NCBI RefSeq assembly: GCF_023101685.1
Contig: NZ_CP082164.1
Coordinates: 558,001-622,000 of the forward strand
DNA length: 64,000 bases
Source: Bradyrhizobium sp. 186
GTDB taxonomy: Bacteria > Pseudomonadota > Alphaproteobacteria > Rhizobiales > Xanthobacteraceae
Reading direction: 5' to 3'
The notes under the pieces were generated by a model, which worked only from the letters and a program-made list of their open reading frames with translations, did not search any database and had not been told where the DNA came from. A program made the translations under genes and the position numbers. Below, in pieces: positions 1 to 8,789 of the stretch (positions within the stretch are counted from its first letter, which is position 1; each line of letters opens with the position of its first letter).

Positions 1-2
1 CG

Positions 3-65
3 ATCCACCAGACCAGTCCCGAAGAGGTCACCGCCCTCATCACCGGCGCGAAGGAGGCGGCGTGA
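3..65 (+). CDS. Sugar ABC transporter ATP-binding protein, C-terminal tail (partial)
   Basis: Only the last 20 codons are in the window, ending in TGA at 63-65. The visible residues include PEEVTALITGAKEAA, an ordinary C-terminus for the double-ABC ATPases (RbsA/XylG/MglA type). The assignment rests mainly on context: the stop overlaps the permease start by one base (TGATG) and a ribose-type binding protein follows. The ATPase domains themselves are outside the window, so the call is an inference from the operon. Confidence 0.6.
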   Translation: MHQTSPEEVTALITGAKEAA

Positions 66-1147
66 TGGCCATGCCCCTGGAAAATCCGATCACCTTCTCC
101 AACATCGGTCGTATCAGATGGTGGCAGCGCGGCATCTTCGCGTCGCAGACCGGATACGTGCTGCTGGCGCTGATGGTGCTACTGGTGGTGATGCATTTCG
201 CCAGCCCCTATTTCTTCACCGAAGGCAACATGCAGAACGTGGCGAAGAACTTTTCCTTCATCGCCATCGCGACCCTCGGCGTCACCTTCGTCATCGTCAC
301 CGGCGGCATCGATCTGTCGGTCGGCTCGATGATGTGCTTCTCCGCCATGATCACCTCAATGGTCATGACCGAGCTGTCGACACCCGGCATGCCCGGCGCC
401 GCCCTGTTCGTGCACATGGCCGCCGACGGCAAGACCGTGCTGGCCAACGTGCCGGGCCTGATCCTGCTGGTCTCGGTGCTCGCCGGACTTGGCGTCGCGC
501 TGATCGGTGGACTCGTCAACGGCTTCTGCATCGCGGTGCTGGGCCTGTCGCCCTTCGTCACCACGCTCGGCATGCTCTCGATCGTGCGCGGGCTCGGCTA
601 CGTCGTCTCCAATGGCCGCGGCAGTTTCCCGGGCGGCCCGGACGCCGATTATTTCTATGCGCTCACCTCCGGCGACGTGCTCGGCGTACCCGTGCCCTTC
701 ATCTATCTCGTGATCCTCGCGCTGATGATGGCCGTCGTCCTGCACCACACCTCCTTCGGCCGCCACGTCTTCGCGCTCGGCGGCAACGAAAAGGCGGCCG
801 AGTTGACCGGCATCCCGGTGGTGCGGGTGAAGATCGAGGTCTACGTGATCTGTGCGCTTGCCGCGGGGCTCCAGGGCATCATCATTTCCGGCTGGCTGGG
901 GTCGGCACCGGCCAACATGGCGACGTCCTACGAGCTCAACGTCATCGCGGCGGCCGTCATCGGCGGCGCCAATCTTGCGGGCGGCGTCGGCGGTCCGCTC
1001 GGCGCCATCGTCGGCTGCGTGCTGCTCGAGGTAATTCGCAACGGCCTCGTTCTCGCGCAGGTCAGCTCCTACTGGCAGCAGACGTTGGTGGGCGTGATCA
1101 TCATCCTGGCCGTACTGGTCGACCGCATCCGCTCGCGGATGATCTGA
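65..1147 (+). CDS. Sugar ABC transporter permease (RbsC/BPD_transp_2 family)
   Basis: A 360-residue inner-membrane permease, normal length for the ribose/xylose/fucose uptake class. It has many hydrophobic helices, and the family-typical TGGIDLSVGS stretch near residue 80 is followed later by GGNEKAAELTGI and AAAVIGGANLAGGVG, the conserved cytoplasmic coupling and late-helix regions. The ATG at 65 is used because it overlaps the preceding TGA by one base; a GTG at 62 lies in the same frame. It should work with the ATPase ending at 65 and the binding protein at 1239. The sugar cannot be read from the permease; the aldo/keto reductase and lactonase downstream suggest a deoxy-hexose or aldose such as L-fucose. 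Confidence 0.9.
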   Translation: MAMPLENPITFSNIGRIRWWQRGIFASQTGYVLLALMVLLVVMHFASPYFFTEGNMQNVAKNFSFIAIATLGVTFVIVTGGIDLSVGSMMCFSAMITSMVMTELSTPGMPGAALFVHMAADGKTVLANVPGLILLVSVLAGLGVALIGGLVNGFCIAVLGLSPFVTTLGMLSIVRGLGYVVSNGRGSFPGGPDADYFYALTSGDVLGVPVPFIYLVILALMMAVVLHHTSFGRHVFALGGNEKAAELTGIPVVRVKIEVYVICALAAGLQGIIISGWLGSAPANMATSYELNVIAAAVIGGANLAGGVGGPLGAIVGCVLLEVIRNGLVLAQVSSYWQQTLVGVIIILAVLVDRIRSRMI

Positions 1148-1238
1148 GGTGACGTCTTTCGGGAGGGCAACCAAGATATCGTCTATCCGTCTCCCGGACG
1201 ATTTTTAGAGGATAGGCATAAGATGTGTGGAGGAGACA

Positions 1239-2171
1239 ATGAGGAAACTTCTTCTTGCTGGCATGGCCGTCGCGATGATGGCGACCCCGGCATTCGCGGC
1301 GAACTACCGTTTCGTGATCGTGCCCAAGGCGATGAACAATCCGTTCTTCGACTTCGCGCGTGACGGCTGCCAGAAGCGTGCCAAGGAGCTCGGCAACATC
1401 GAGTGCATCTACAAGGGACCGGTCGAGCACGAGCCGGCGACGCAGGCGCAGATCATCCAGGATTTCGTCACCCAGAAGGTCGATGGCCTCGCGATTTCGG
1501 TCGCCGACGTCGCCGCCATGACCAAGTCTATCGAGGCGGCAACCGCGGCCGGCATTCCCGTCATCACCTTCGATGCCGATGCGCCGGGCTCGAAGCGCAT
1601 CGCTTATATCGGCACCAACAACAGGGAGTTCGGTGTCGCGCTCGGCAAGCAATTGCTGAAACTCCGGCCTGACGGCGGCAAATACGCCATGGTCTCCGGC
1701 GGTCCCGGCGCCAAGAATCTCGCCGAGCGCGTCGATGGCGTCCGCGAGGCGCTGAAAGGCTCGAAATGGACCGAGGTCGGCGGCTCGCCGACCTTCTGCA
1801 ACGACGATCCCGCGCTCGCAGTCCAGCAGATGACCGACCTACGCACTGCTACGCCGGATCTGGCCGCGATTGTTCCCATCGGCGGCTGGCCGATGTTCGC
1901 GCCGGAAGGCTTCAAGGCCTTCGCCAGCAGGTACAAGAGAGACATCGATTCCGGCAAGTTCACGCTGGTCGTCGCCGATACGCTGAAGATGCAGCTCGAG
2001 CTGCTGCGCGACGGTTATGCGAATGCGCTGGTCGGCCAACGCCCGCTCGAGATGGGCGAGAAGGCGATGGACACGCTCCTCGCCATCAAGAAGGGCGAGA
2101 AGGTGCCGGAGATCGTCTACACCGGCCTCGATCTCGTGACCAAGGACAACGTTGCGCAGATGTTGAAGTAG
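1239..2171 (+). CDS. Periplasmic sugar-binding protein (Peripla_BP_4, RbsB-like)
   Basis: A 310-residue precursor with a Sec signal peptide (MRKLLLAGMAVAMMATPAFA, cleavage after AFA). The mature part opens with a beta strand and MNNPFFDFARDG, the start of the type I periplasmic fold, and includes GLAISVADVAAMTKSIEAA and GIPVITFDADA, which line the hinge and sugar site in RbsB-like proteins. The ATG at 1239 is chosen because a GGAGGA ribosome site ends five bases before it; the in-frame GTG at 1227 would lie on that site. It is the third gene of the transport operon, about 90 bases after the permease. It delivers the sugar to the membrane complex. Confidence 0.9.
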   Translation: MRKLLLAGMAVAMMATPAFAANYRFVIVPKAMNNPFFDFARDGCQKRAKELGNIECIYKGPVEHEPATQAQIIQDFVTQKVDGLAISVADVAAMTKSIEAATAAGIPVITFDADAPGSKRIAYIGTNNREFGVALGKQLLKLRPDGGKYAMVSGGPGAKNLAERVDGVREALKGSKWTEVGGSPTFCNDDPALAVQQMTDLRTATPDLAAIVPIGGWPMFAPEGFKAFASRYKRDIDSGKFTLVVADTLKMQLELLRDGYANALVGQRPLEMGEKAMDTLLAIKKGEKVPEIVYTGLDLVTKDNVAQMLK

Positions 2172-2201
2172 GAGTGTTGTCAGCCCCGCACTCCTGCGGC
2201 T

Positions 2202-2234
2202 CTCTCCCGCTTGCGAATCCCGCAAGCGGGAGAG
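2202..2234 (+). repeat. Short palindrome, minimal copy of the CTCTCCCGC repeat family
   Basis: Perfect 14-bp arms at 2202-2215 and 2221-2234 enclose a 5-base loop between the binding protein and the aldo/keto reductase. There is no T-run, so it is not a classical intrinsic terminator. It may stabilise the upstream mRNA end or weaken read-through. The arm matches the outer arms of the larger palindromes at 9633-9749 and elsewhere. Confidence 0.75.
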
Positions 2235-2262
2235 CTGAATTGGACTGTTGGAAGGAATGGGA

Positions 2263-3240
2263 ATGAAACAGTCACGGCTTGGCACGCTCGAAGTGACATC
2301 AATCGGTCTCGGCACGGCACCTCTCGGCGGACTGTTTGCACCGGTCAGCGATGCCGATGCGGAGGCGACGATCGCGCGGGGCTGGTCGGCCGGCATCCGC
2401 TTCTACGACACCGCGCCGCTCTACGGTTTTGGTCTGGCGGAGTGGCGGCTGGGCGCCTTCCTGCGGCAACAGCCGCGTGATTCCTACGCCATCTCGACCA
2501 AGGTCGGCCGCCTGCTGCGCGCGCCCGATGGCGTTGCCGCCGAGGACGACCATTACAAGAGCGGGCAGCGCGAACGGCCGGTGTTCGACTTCAGCCATGA
2601 CGGCGTGATGCGGTCGGTGGAGGAGAGCCTTATTCGCCTTGGGCTCGACCGCGTCGATGTCCTGCTCGTGCATGATCCGGACGATCACTATGACGACGCG
2701 GTTGCCGGCGCGTTCCGCGCGCTAAAACGCCTGCGCGCCGACGGTACGGTCAAGGCGATCGGCGCCGGCATGAACCAGTCGGAGATGCTGGTTCGTTTCG
2801 CCGAAGCCGTGCCGGTCGATTGCTTCCTGCTCGCGGGGCGCTATACGCTTCTCGACCAGGGCGCGCTGGATGCGCTGTTCCCGGTCTGCGGCGAAAGGAA
2901 CATCGGCGTCCTGCTCGGCGGCATCTACAACAGCGGCATCCTCGCCAATCCGCATGCCGGCGCGAAGTTCAACTATCAGGATGCCGACGCGGTGCTGATT
3001 GCGCGGGCGCGCGAGCTCGACGAGCTCTGCCGCAAGCACGGCACCGAGCTGAAGGCCGCCGCGCTCCAGTTCTGCATGGCGCATCCCGCGGTGACGGTCG
3101 CCGTGATGGGTGCGCGCAACGCCACGGAGGTCGCCGACAACATCGCGATGTCGGAGAGCACGGTGCCGCCGGGCTTCTGGCAGGAGCTGCGTGCGCGAAA
3201 GCTCGTCGACGCGCGGGCGCCGCTGCCGGGAGGAGCGTAA
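2263..3240 (+). CDS. Aldo/keto reductase, L-fucose (D-threo-aldose) 1-dehydrogenase-like
   Basis: A 325-residue TIM-barrel oxidoreductase of the aldo/keto reductase superfamily. The catalytic tetrad is visible as FYDTAPLYG (Asp and Tyr), STKVG (Lys) and LLVHDPDD (His). Family members with this opening (LGTLEVTSIGLGTAPLGGL) oxidise L-fucose or related aldoses at C1 to the lactone with NAD(P). The ATG at 2263 sits six bases after GGAAGGA; TTG 2248 and ATG 2257 are in frame but lie on or before that site. It is followed three bases later by the lactonase-like gene, which fits dehydrogenation then lactone opening. Substrate is inferred. Confidence 0.82.
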   Translation: MKQSRLGTLEVTSIGLGTAPLGGLFAPVSDADAEATIARGWSAGIRFYDTAPLYGFGLAEWRLGAFLRQQPRDSYAISTKVGRLLRAPDGVAAEDDHYKSGQRERPVFDFSHDGVMRSVEESLIRLGLDRVDVLLVHDPDDHYDDAVAGAFRALKRLRADGTVKAIGAGMNQSEMLVRFAEAVPVDCFLLAGRYTLLDQGALDALFPVCGERNIGVLLGGIYNSGILANPHAGAKFNYQDADAVLIARARELDELCRKHGTELKAAALQFCMAHPAVTVAVMGARNATEVADNIAMSESTVPPGFWQELRARKLVDARAPLPGGA

Positions 3241-3243
3241 GGC

Positions 3244-4092
3244 ATGATCATCGACGGCCACCAGCATTTCTGGGACCCGGAACGCGCCGACTATCCCTGG
3301 ATGGACGCGCCTGAGCTTACGCCGATTTGCCGCGCCTTCGGTCCCGCGGATCTCGCACCGCTGTTGAATGCGAACGGCATCGACGCAAGCATCGTGGTGC
3401 AATGCCGCTCCGCGCTGGCGGAGACCGAAGAGTTTTTGCGCATCGCGCGCGAAAACCCTTTCGTTGTCGGCGTGGTCGGCTGGGCCGATCTGACCGACGG
3501 TTCGCTCGACGAAACGCTCGACCGGCTGCGTGCTTCGCCCGGCGGCGAAAAGCTGGTCGGCATCCGCCACCAGGTTCATGACGAGCTCGATCCTGATTGG
3601 CTGTTGCGTGAGGACGTCCAGCGCGGCCTCACCGCAATGTTCGCCCGCGATCTCGCCTACGATTTCCTGGTCCGCACCCGCGAGCTGCCGGCCGCGATCG
3701 CGACCGCGCAGGCCTTTCCGCAAGCGTGCTTCGTGCTCGACCACGCCGCCAAGCCGCCCATCGCCGATGGCTGGAGCACCGAATGGGCCGACCGCGTCGC
3801 CGCGCTCGCTGCTTGCGGCAATGTCTGGTGCAAGATCTCAGGGCTCGCGACGGAAGCGAAATGGAACGACTGGGATGCGGAGCGGCTCTTTCCGTTCGTT
3901 GAACACGCCGCAAAGTGTTTTGGCGCGGACCGCCTGATCTTCGGCTCCGATTGGCCGGTGTGCTTGCTCGCGGGGAGTTACGGCGAGATCAAGGGTGCGC
4001 TGGAGGAATGTCTGGCGAAGCTTGGCCCGCACGTGCGCAACAAGGCATTCGGGGTGAATGCACAGCAGGCGTATCGGTTGGTGGCTGGCTAA
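3244..4092 (+). CDS. Amidohydrolase-family lactonase (L-fuconolactonase/rhamnonolactonase-like)
   Basis: A 282-residue metal-dependent TIM barrel of the amidohydrolase-2 family. It opens with IIDGHQHFWDPERADYPWM, the classical N-terminus of sugar lactonases and 2-pyrone-4,6-dicarboxylate hydrolase relatives. Later motifs are the metal-binding LDHAAKPPI (His) and IFGSDWPV (Asp). It starts three bases after the aldo/keto reductase stop, so the two are co-translated. The likely reaction is hydrolysis of the aldonolactone made by that reductase. No dehydratase or aldolase follows here, so the rest of the pathway lies elsewhere or upstream. Confidence 0.85.
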   Translation: MIIDGHQHFWDPERADYPWMDAPELTPICRAFGPADLAPLLNANGIDASIVVQCRSALAETEEFLRIARENPFVVGVVGWADLTDGSLDETLDRLRASPGGEKLVGIRHQVHDELDPDWLLREDVQRGLTAMFARDLAYDFLVRTRELPAAIATAQAFPQACFVLDHAAKPPIADGWSTEWADRVAALAACGNVWCKISGLATEAKWNDWDAERLFPFVEHAAKCFGADRLIFGSDWPVCLLAGSYGEIKGALEECLAKLGPHVRNKAFGVNAQQAYRLVAG

Positions 4093-4112
4093 AGCCTGCG
4101 CGCTCTGCTCTT

Positions 4113-4263
4113 CCTTCTCCCCTTGTGGGAGAAGGTGGCGAAGCCGGATGAGGGGTCTCTCTCCGCGAATTCCTCTCCGCGAGAGTCATGCGCGGAGAGA
4201 ACCCCTCACCCCAGTGAGCCCGTGTCTCCGAGCGGAGCTGCCCTCTCCCACAAGGGGAGAGGG
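4113..4263 (+). repeat. Palindromic repeat, CTCTCCC/CTTCTCCCC family
   Basis: A roughly 150-bp imperfect palindrome. The outer arm CCTTCTCCCCTTGTGGGAG at the left is mirrored by CTCTCCCACAAGGGGAGAGG at the right, with inner complementary stretches around ATGAGGGGT and ACCCCTCA. The same architecture occurs at 9633-9749, 10768-10934, 22621-22781 and 26530-26683. It fills the gap between the lactonase and the convergent SnoaL-like gene. Confidence 0.85.
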
Positions 4264-4284
4264 CGCAGCAACGAGCAGGGCCCC

Positions 4285-4650
4285 TCACGCCCCCGCGGGC
4301 ACCTGATCCAGAAATCCCATGATGCTCCTGATGCGCCCATCCCTGAGCACCGCAAAATCAGTACCCTTGATCGGGCTGTCGACGCCGTCGGGGCCTAGGC
4401 CCCAGCTGAAACGGACATGGTCGCCATAGCCGTTGGGCTCGCCGATCAGCTTGAACTTGAACTCGGGAAAGCGCTGCTGCACGCTGGCGATCAGTGCATC
4501 GACGCCATCATGGCCGTCGCCCTTCATCAGGGGATCGACATAGCTCGCATCCGCCGTCCAGTTTTCGCTCAGCAGCGCGCGCCGGCGGCTTGCCGTGCGC
4601 TCGTTCCAGAGATCGATGTAGCGGCGGGCGATAGCGGTGGGATCGGTCAT
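4285..4650 (-). CDS. SnoaL-like / NTF2-fold protein
   Basis: A 121-residue cone-shaped alpha+beta barrel protein of the nuclear transport factor 2 superfamily. It shows the usual start, IARRYIDLWNE, then the helix-strand region ADASYVDPL and the C-terminal strands VRFSWGL and GTDFAVLRDGRI. Members are small enzymes (polyketide cyclases, isomerases) or binding proteins; the substrate is not visible. It is monocistronic on the minus strand, about 160 bases from the RidA-like gene. Confidence 0.75.
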   Translation of the reverse strand: MTDPTAIARRYIDLWNERTASRRRALLSENWTADASYVDPLMKGDGHDGVDALIASVQQRFPEFKFKLIGEPNGYGDHVRFSWGLGPDGVDSPIKGTDFAVLRDGRIRSIMGFLDQVPAGA

Positions 4651-4808
4651 GGTGCTCTCCTTCGATGGCGCCGTGTCGTTCGGCTGTCCCTGACTATCGA
4701 AGGATTACGCGCGCGGATCGATTACCTCGGAGATCATGCTCGCACAAAGAACTGAAGCGCGACGATATTTTCATCGCGCCTCAGTTGCATGCTGGTCTTT
4801 TGCGAAAA

Positions 4809-5159
4809 TTACTTCGCGGCAGTGACCATGATCTCGACGGTATATTGCGCGGCCGCGAGCTTGGCTTCGACGGTGGCGCGGGCCGGGGTGTTGCCGGGCG
4901 AGACCCAGGCGTCCCACACCGCGTTCATCTCCTGGAACGTCTTCATGTCGGTGATGTAGATCGTCGCCGACAGCAGTTTCGACTTGTCGGTGCCGGCCTT
5001 GGCGAGATGGCTGTCGATCGTCGCCAGGATGTCCTGGGTCTGCTTGGTCACGCTCTCGCCGGCGGCGTTGTTGGCGACGACACCGGCGAGATAGACGGTG
5101 TCGCCGTGCACAACGACCTGGCTCATGCGTGGGCCGGTTTCAAAACGTTGAATGCTCAT
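4809..5159 (-). CDS. RidA/YjgF/Rid family protein
   Basis: A 116-residue member of the Rid family, whose best-known members hydrolyse reactive enamine/imine intermediates. Visible family features are the early GDTVYLAGVVAN strand, the TKQTQDILATIDSHLAKAG helix, and PARATVEAKLA, which holds the conserved arginine that binds the substrate carboxylate. Length is close to the 110-130 usual for the family. It is probably transcribed alone; the next minus-strand gene upstream ends at 5251. Confidence 0.85.
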   Translation of the reverse strand: MSIQRFETGPRMSQVVVHGDTVYLAGVVANNAAGESVTKQTQDILATIDSHLAKAGTDKSKLLSATIYITDMKTFQEMNAVWDAWVSPGNTPARATVEAKLAAAQYTVEIMVTAAK

Positions 5160-5250
5160 TGGGGTCTCCTTGAATGGCGGCCCTGTCTAGCGCAGCACTT
5201 CGCGCTCCGCCACCCCGGCGGCGCATGCGTGGTCGGCAACGCAGGCCTGC

Positions 5251-6168
5251 CTACGGAAATTGACTGAGGAACGTCCAGATCGTCTCGGCGCCGTCGATGT
5301 CACCGTTCTGCGGTCCGAGCAGGCCCGCCGCGACCTTCGGGAAACGGGCATCCGGAGAAAATCCGGGCATGCGGTGGCCGCCACGGTTGACGCGATAAAG
5401 CACGACGTCGTGCCCGCCGGGACACCGCGAGGAAATCCGCGTGACGGTGGACTGGTCGGAGGGCGCTCTGTCGGGCAGGTCCGTCACGCCGGCGTCACCG
5501 GTCTCGCAGCCATTGAGCTTGCGCCAGAACGCCAGCGTCTCGGCGGTCGACCAGAACCCGTCCGCGGCATAATAGCTCGATCCGCGTCCACCCTCGTAGG
5601 GGACCAGCGGGTCGGCCGTGCCGTTCATGATCAGCATCGGCAGCGGCCGCGATGGATGGCACGTGACGGCGGCTTCGTCGGTGAGATTCATGATCACGCT
5701 CGCGCCGGCCGCAAACAGATCGGCGCGGGCGCAAGCGAGCGTCATCGCCATGGCGCCGCCATTGGAGACGCCGGTGACATAGACGTGCCTGGTATCGGCC
5801 GTGCCGTCGGCCACCAGCTTCTCGACAAGCTTTGCGATGAATGCGATGTCATCGGTGCCCGCGGGTGGTCCACGCAGCGCAGGTCCTGCCTTGGTCCTCG
5901 CGTCGGCCCAGGCGTTGTTGAGCCCGTCCGGAAAGACCACGGCCAGGCCCTCGCGCTTTGCGACCTGCGGCCATGCCGTCCGGGCGACCATGTCGGCGCC
6001 GCGCTGGGTCTTGCCATGCAGCACGATTACGAGCGGTGCCGGCTTTTTCGCTGGCAGTTGCGCGCTATAGGATCGCTTCGCGCCGTTGACGTCGATCGTA
6101 TCGGCGGATGCGGCCGAAGCGGCGGCCAATGCCGCAACAAGCGGCCCGATGCGCATCCACCGTCGCAC
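5251..6168 (-). CDS. Secreted alpha/beta-hydrolase, PHB depolymerase/feruloyl esterase-like (LpqC type)
   Basis: About 305 residues with an N-terminal signal peptide ending near AASAASA. The alpha/beta-hydrolase core shows LVIVLHGK (oxyanion region), GVSNGGAM (nucleophile Ser in GxSxG), NGTADPLVPY (acid Asp) and GGHRMPG (His). This is the LpqC/poly(3-hydroxybutyrate) depolymerase group, also annotated as feruloyl esterases. The GTG at 6168 overlaps the TAG stop of the FAD dehydrogenase by one base, suggesting coupling; ATG 6156 is an alternative with a slightly shorter signal peptide. The open frame continues far upstream, but that part is antisense overlap with the dehydrogenase frame, not protein. 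Confidence 0.8.
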   Translation of the reverse strand: MRRWMRIGPLVAALAAASAASADTIDVNGAKRSYSAQLPAKKPAPLVIVLHGKTQRGADMVARTAWPQVAKREGLAVVFPDGLNNAWADARTKAGPALRGPPAGTDDIAFIAKLVEKLVADGTADTRHVYVTGVSNGGAMAMTLACARADLFAAGASVIMNLTDEAAVTCHPSRPLPMLIMNGTADPLVPYEGGRGSSYYAADGFWSTAETLAFWRKLNGCETGDAGVTDLPDRAPSDQSTVTRISSRCPGGHDVVLYRVNRGGHRMPGFSPDARFPKVAAGLLGPQNGDIDGAETIWTFLSQFP

Positions 6169-7826
6169 TAGCTTGCCGCTTTCGCCGCGGCGCGGCCCGC
6201 ATTGCGGCCCGAGAACAGGCAGCCGCCGAGGAAGGTGCCTTCGAGCGAGCGATAGCCGTGCACGCCGCCGCCGCCGAAGCCCGCGGCTTCGCCGACCGCG
6301 TAGAGGCCGGGAATGACCTGGCCGTCCTCTCCGAACACGCGCGAGTCGAGATCGGTCTCGAAGCCGCCCAGCGTCTTGCGGGTGAGGATGTTGAGCTTGA
6401 CCGCGATCAGCGGCCCGCGCGTGGGATCGAGAATCCGGTGTGGCGAGGCCGTGCGGATCAGTCTGTCGCCGATGTAGCGGCGCGCGTTGTGGATGTTCAT
6501 CACCTGCGCATCCTTGACGTAAGGATTGGCGATCTCGCGGTCGCGCGCCTCGATCTGCATCCGCACCTCGTCGAGCCTGAGCAGGTCGTTGCCGGCAAGC
6601 TTGTTCATCGCCGCAACGAGGTCCTCGAGCTTGTCGCGCACGATGAAGTCGACACCGTGGCGCTTGAACGCCTCTACCGGCGCGGGCGCGCCCTTGTTGG
6701 TGGCGCGGCGCAAGGTCATGCGCCAGCTCTTGCCCGTGAGGTCGGGATTCTGCTCCGAGCCCGACAGCGCGAATTCCTTCTTGATGATGCTCTGCGTCAG
6801 GATGAACCAGGAATAATCGTATCCCGTGGACATGATGTATTGGAGCTGTCCGAGCGTGTCGGAGCCGGGAAACAGCGGCGCCGGCAGCCGCGTGCCCGTG
6901 GCGTCGAACCACATCGAGGAGGGGCCGGGCAGGATCCGGATGCCGTGGCGTGGCCAGATTGGATTCCAGTTCTGGATGCCCTCGACATAATGCCACATGC
7001 GGTCGCGGTTGATCAGCCGCGCGCCGGCCTTCTCGGTGATGCCGATCATGCGGCCGTCGACATGTTCGGGCACGCCGGAGATCATGAATTTCGGCGGCTC
7101 GCCCAGCCGCTTCGGCCAGTTCTGCCGCACCAGCTCGTGATTGCCGCCGATGCCGCCGGAGGCGACGATCACGGCCTGCGCCTTCAACGAAAACTCGCCG
7201 ACTACATTGCGCGACGAACTCTTGCCGCGTTCGACATGATCAGGTTCGAGAATGACGCCGCTGATGCCATCGATGGTGCCATTGGTGACGGACAGCGCAT
7301 CGACACGGTGACGGAACTTGAAGACGAGCCGCCCGCTCTTGACGGCTTCGCGCGCGCGACGCTCGAACGGCTCGACGATGCCCGGGCCCGTGCCCCAGGT
7401 GACGTGAAAGCGCGGCACCGAATTGCCATGGCCCATTGCGTCGTAGCCGCCGCGCTCGGCCCAGCCGACCACGGGAAAGATGCGATGACCCATCGCGCGC
7501 AGCCAGTCGCGCTTCTCGCCTGCGGCAAACGCCACATAGGCCTCGGCCCATTGGCGCGGCCAGAAATCCTCGTCGCGGTCGAAGCCGGCGGTGCCGAGCC
7601 AGTCCTGGAAGGCAAGCTCGAAGGAGTCCTTGATGCCGAGCCGGCGCTGCTCCGGCGAATCGACCAGGAACAATCCGCCGAACGACCAGAACGCCTGGCC
7701 GCCGAGCGACTGCTCACCTTCCTGGTCGACCACGATCACCCGCTTGCCGGCATCCGCGATTTCGGTTGCCGCCACCAGTCCCGATAGTCCCCCGCCGACG
7801 ACAATGACGTCCGCTTGCTCAGTCAT
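6168..7826 (-). CDS. FAD-binding dehydrogenase (KstD / fumarate-reductase flavoprotein family)
   Basis: A 552-residue flavoprotein. The N-terminal dinucleotide-binding motif is [18 protein letters not shown] followed by the acidic strand end VIVVDQE; a second FAD contact region is [20 protein letters not shown] near the C-terminus. These are features of the FAD-binding-2 family, which includes 3-oxosteroid delta-1-dehydrogenases and fumarate reductase flavoproteins. The ATG at 7826 has a GGGGGAA ribosome site five bases upstream; the in-frame extension to 7916 lacks one. It is co-transcribed with the esterase gene ending at 5251. Substrate unknown. Confidence 0.85.
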   Translation of the reverse strand: MTEQADVIVVGGGLSGLVAATEIADAGKRVIVVDQEGEQSLGGQAFWSFGGLFLVDSPEQRRLGIKDSFELAFQDWLGTAGFDRDEDFWPRQWAEAYVAFAAGEKRDWLRAMGHRIFPVVGWAERGGYDAMGHGNSVPRFHVTWGTGPGIVEPFERRAREAVKSGRLVFKFRHRVDALSVTNGTIDGISGVILEPDHVERGKSSSRNVVGEFSLKAQAVIVASGGIGGNHELVRQNWPKRLGEPPKFMISGVPEHVDGRMIGITEKAGARLINRDRMWHYVEGIQNWNPIWPRHGIRILPGPSSMWFDATGTRLPAPLFPGSDTLGQLQYIMSTGYDYSWFILTQSIIKKEFALSGSEQNPDLTGKSWRMTLRRATNKGAPAPVEAFKRHGVDFIVRDKLEDLVAAMNKLAGNDLLRLDEVRMQIEARDREIANPYVKDAQVMNIHNARRYIGDRLIRTASPHRILDPTRGPLIAVKLNILTRKTLGGFETDLDSRVFGEDGQVIPGLYAVGEAAGFGGGGVHGYRSLEGTFLGGCLFSGRNAGRAAAKAAS

Positions 7827-8074
7827 GAGTTCCCCCCTGTAGTTGTCCGGATTGAAGCCAGCGGTTGCAGCTGAGATCAAGGGTGTGGCGCGTAAGACAT
7901 CATTAACTTGTTCCACTTTGGGACCAAGCCCGCCGAGTGCAGCGCGGACGCAACACTGGATTTGAATTTGTTTTGAGCGAGCCGGCCTGCCTAGACAAAA
8001 CCGCGGTTACGACGGACGCTAGCGGCGCATCACCACCTGACACACAGATTCGAATTCGACTGGGGCGGGGCACA

Positions 8075-8545
8075 ATGAAGTTTCTGACGGGGCTGCTCGC
8101 GGCGGTTCTCCTGATCGCGGGCATGGGGGCTTCTCACGCAGTGGTTCGGATCGCGGATGACCGCGGCGGCCGGATCGGAACCTACGTCGACAAATATCAG
8201 GACCTGCGGCAGTCCGGCGACACCGTCATCATCGACGGCCTCTGTGCCTCCGCCTGCACCATCGTCCTCGGCGCCATTCCGCGCGACCGTATCTGCGTCA
8301 CCTCGCACGCGACGCTCGGCTTCCACGCCGCCTGGGATTTCGGCACCAACGGCCGGGCCATCACAAATTCCGAGGCGACCCAGATGCTCTACGCGATGTA
8401 TCCGTCGCAGGTGAAACGCTGGATTATGCAGCGCGGCGGCCTCACCCCGCATATGCTCTTCCTGAGGGGCAAGCAGCTCCAGGCCATGTACAAGCCCTGC
8501 TACCTCGACGCGCAGGCCTCGGCGATCAAGCCGTCGTCGCGGTAG
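8075..8545 (+). CDS. Exported hypothetical protein with ClpP/crotonase-like GxCxSACT motif
   Basis: A 156-residue precursor with a Sec signal peptide (MKFLTGLLAAVLLIAGMGASHA). The mature part holds DGLCASACTIVLGAI around residues 55-70 and GFHAAWDF about 20 residues later. A GLCxSACT-type motif preceding a hydrophobic strand occurs in small periplasmic rhizobial proteins related to the COG3904/ClpP-like fold, where the Ser and a downstream His could be catalytic; here the Ser is in SACT and His in GFHA. That is a similarity of pattern, not proof of protease activity. The ATG at 8075 is chosen because it begins the signal peptide; the longer frame from 7937 has none. Confidence 0.65.
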   Translation: MKFLTGLLAAVLLIAGMGASHAVVRIADDRGGRIGTYVDKYQDLRQSGDTVIIDGLCASACTIVLGAIPRDRICVTSHATLGFHAAWDFGTNGRAITNSEATQMLYAMYPSQVKRWIMQRGGLTPHMLFLRGKQLQAMYKPCYLDAQASAIKPSSR

Positions 8546-8595
8546 GCGCGGCCGGTTCACGCCGGCCTCTCCTTCTCGCGCTGATTTTTCCGTTT

Positions 8596-8681
8596 CGTCA
8601 TGGCCGGGCTTGTCCCGGCCATCCACGCACGTCCGCTCGGTCCGAAAGACGTGGATGCCCGGGACAAGCCCGGGCATGACG
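8596..8681 (+). repeat. Palindromic repeat, CGTCATGGCCGGGCTTG family
   Basis: Arms CGTCATGGCCGGGCTTGTCC and GGACAAGCCCGGGCATGACG are near-mirror images around a variable 45-base centre that includes a second pairing, ATCCACG with CGTGGAT. Other copies are at 24151-24195 (half), 29356-29440, 34772-34857 and 40308-40386. Confidence 0.9.
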
Positions 8682-8789
8682 GAGAACCTCATTCGCACGT
8701 GATCTCCAGTCCATCCGCCGCTTGCCGGTCGGCACGCCAGCGCCTATTTGAAAGGCAGGGAACCGGGGCTTCCGTCCCCGATCGTTGTC

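Noticed and set aside
6169..6996. N-terminal extension of the esterase frame to position 6996
   Set aside because: The extra region overlaps the FAD dehydrogenase in another frame. A signal peptide at GTG 6168/ATG 6156 marks the real start.
8040..8062. CAGATTCGAATTCGACTGGG as the T-arm of a tRNA gene
   Set aside because: No cloverleaf can be drawn around it and no acceptor stem or anticodon arm is seen. No tRNA was found in the window.
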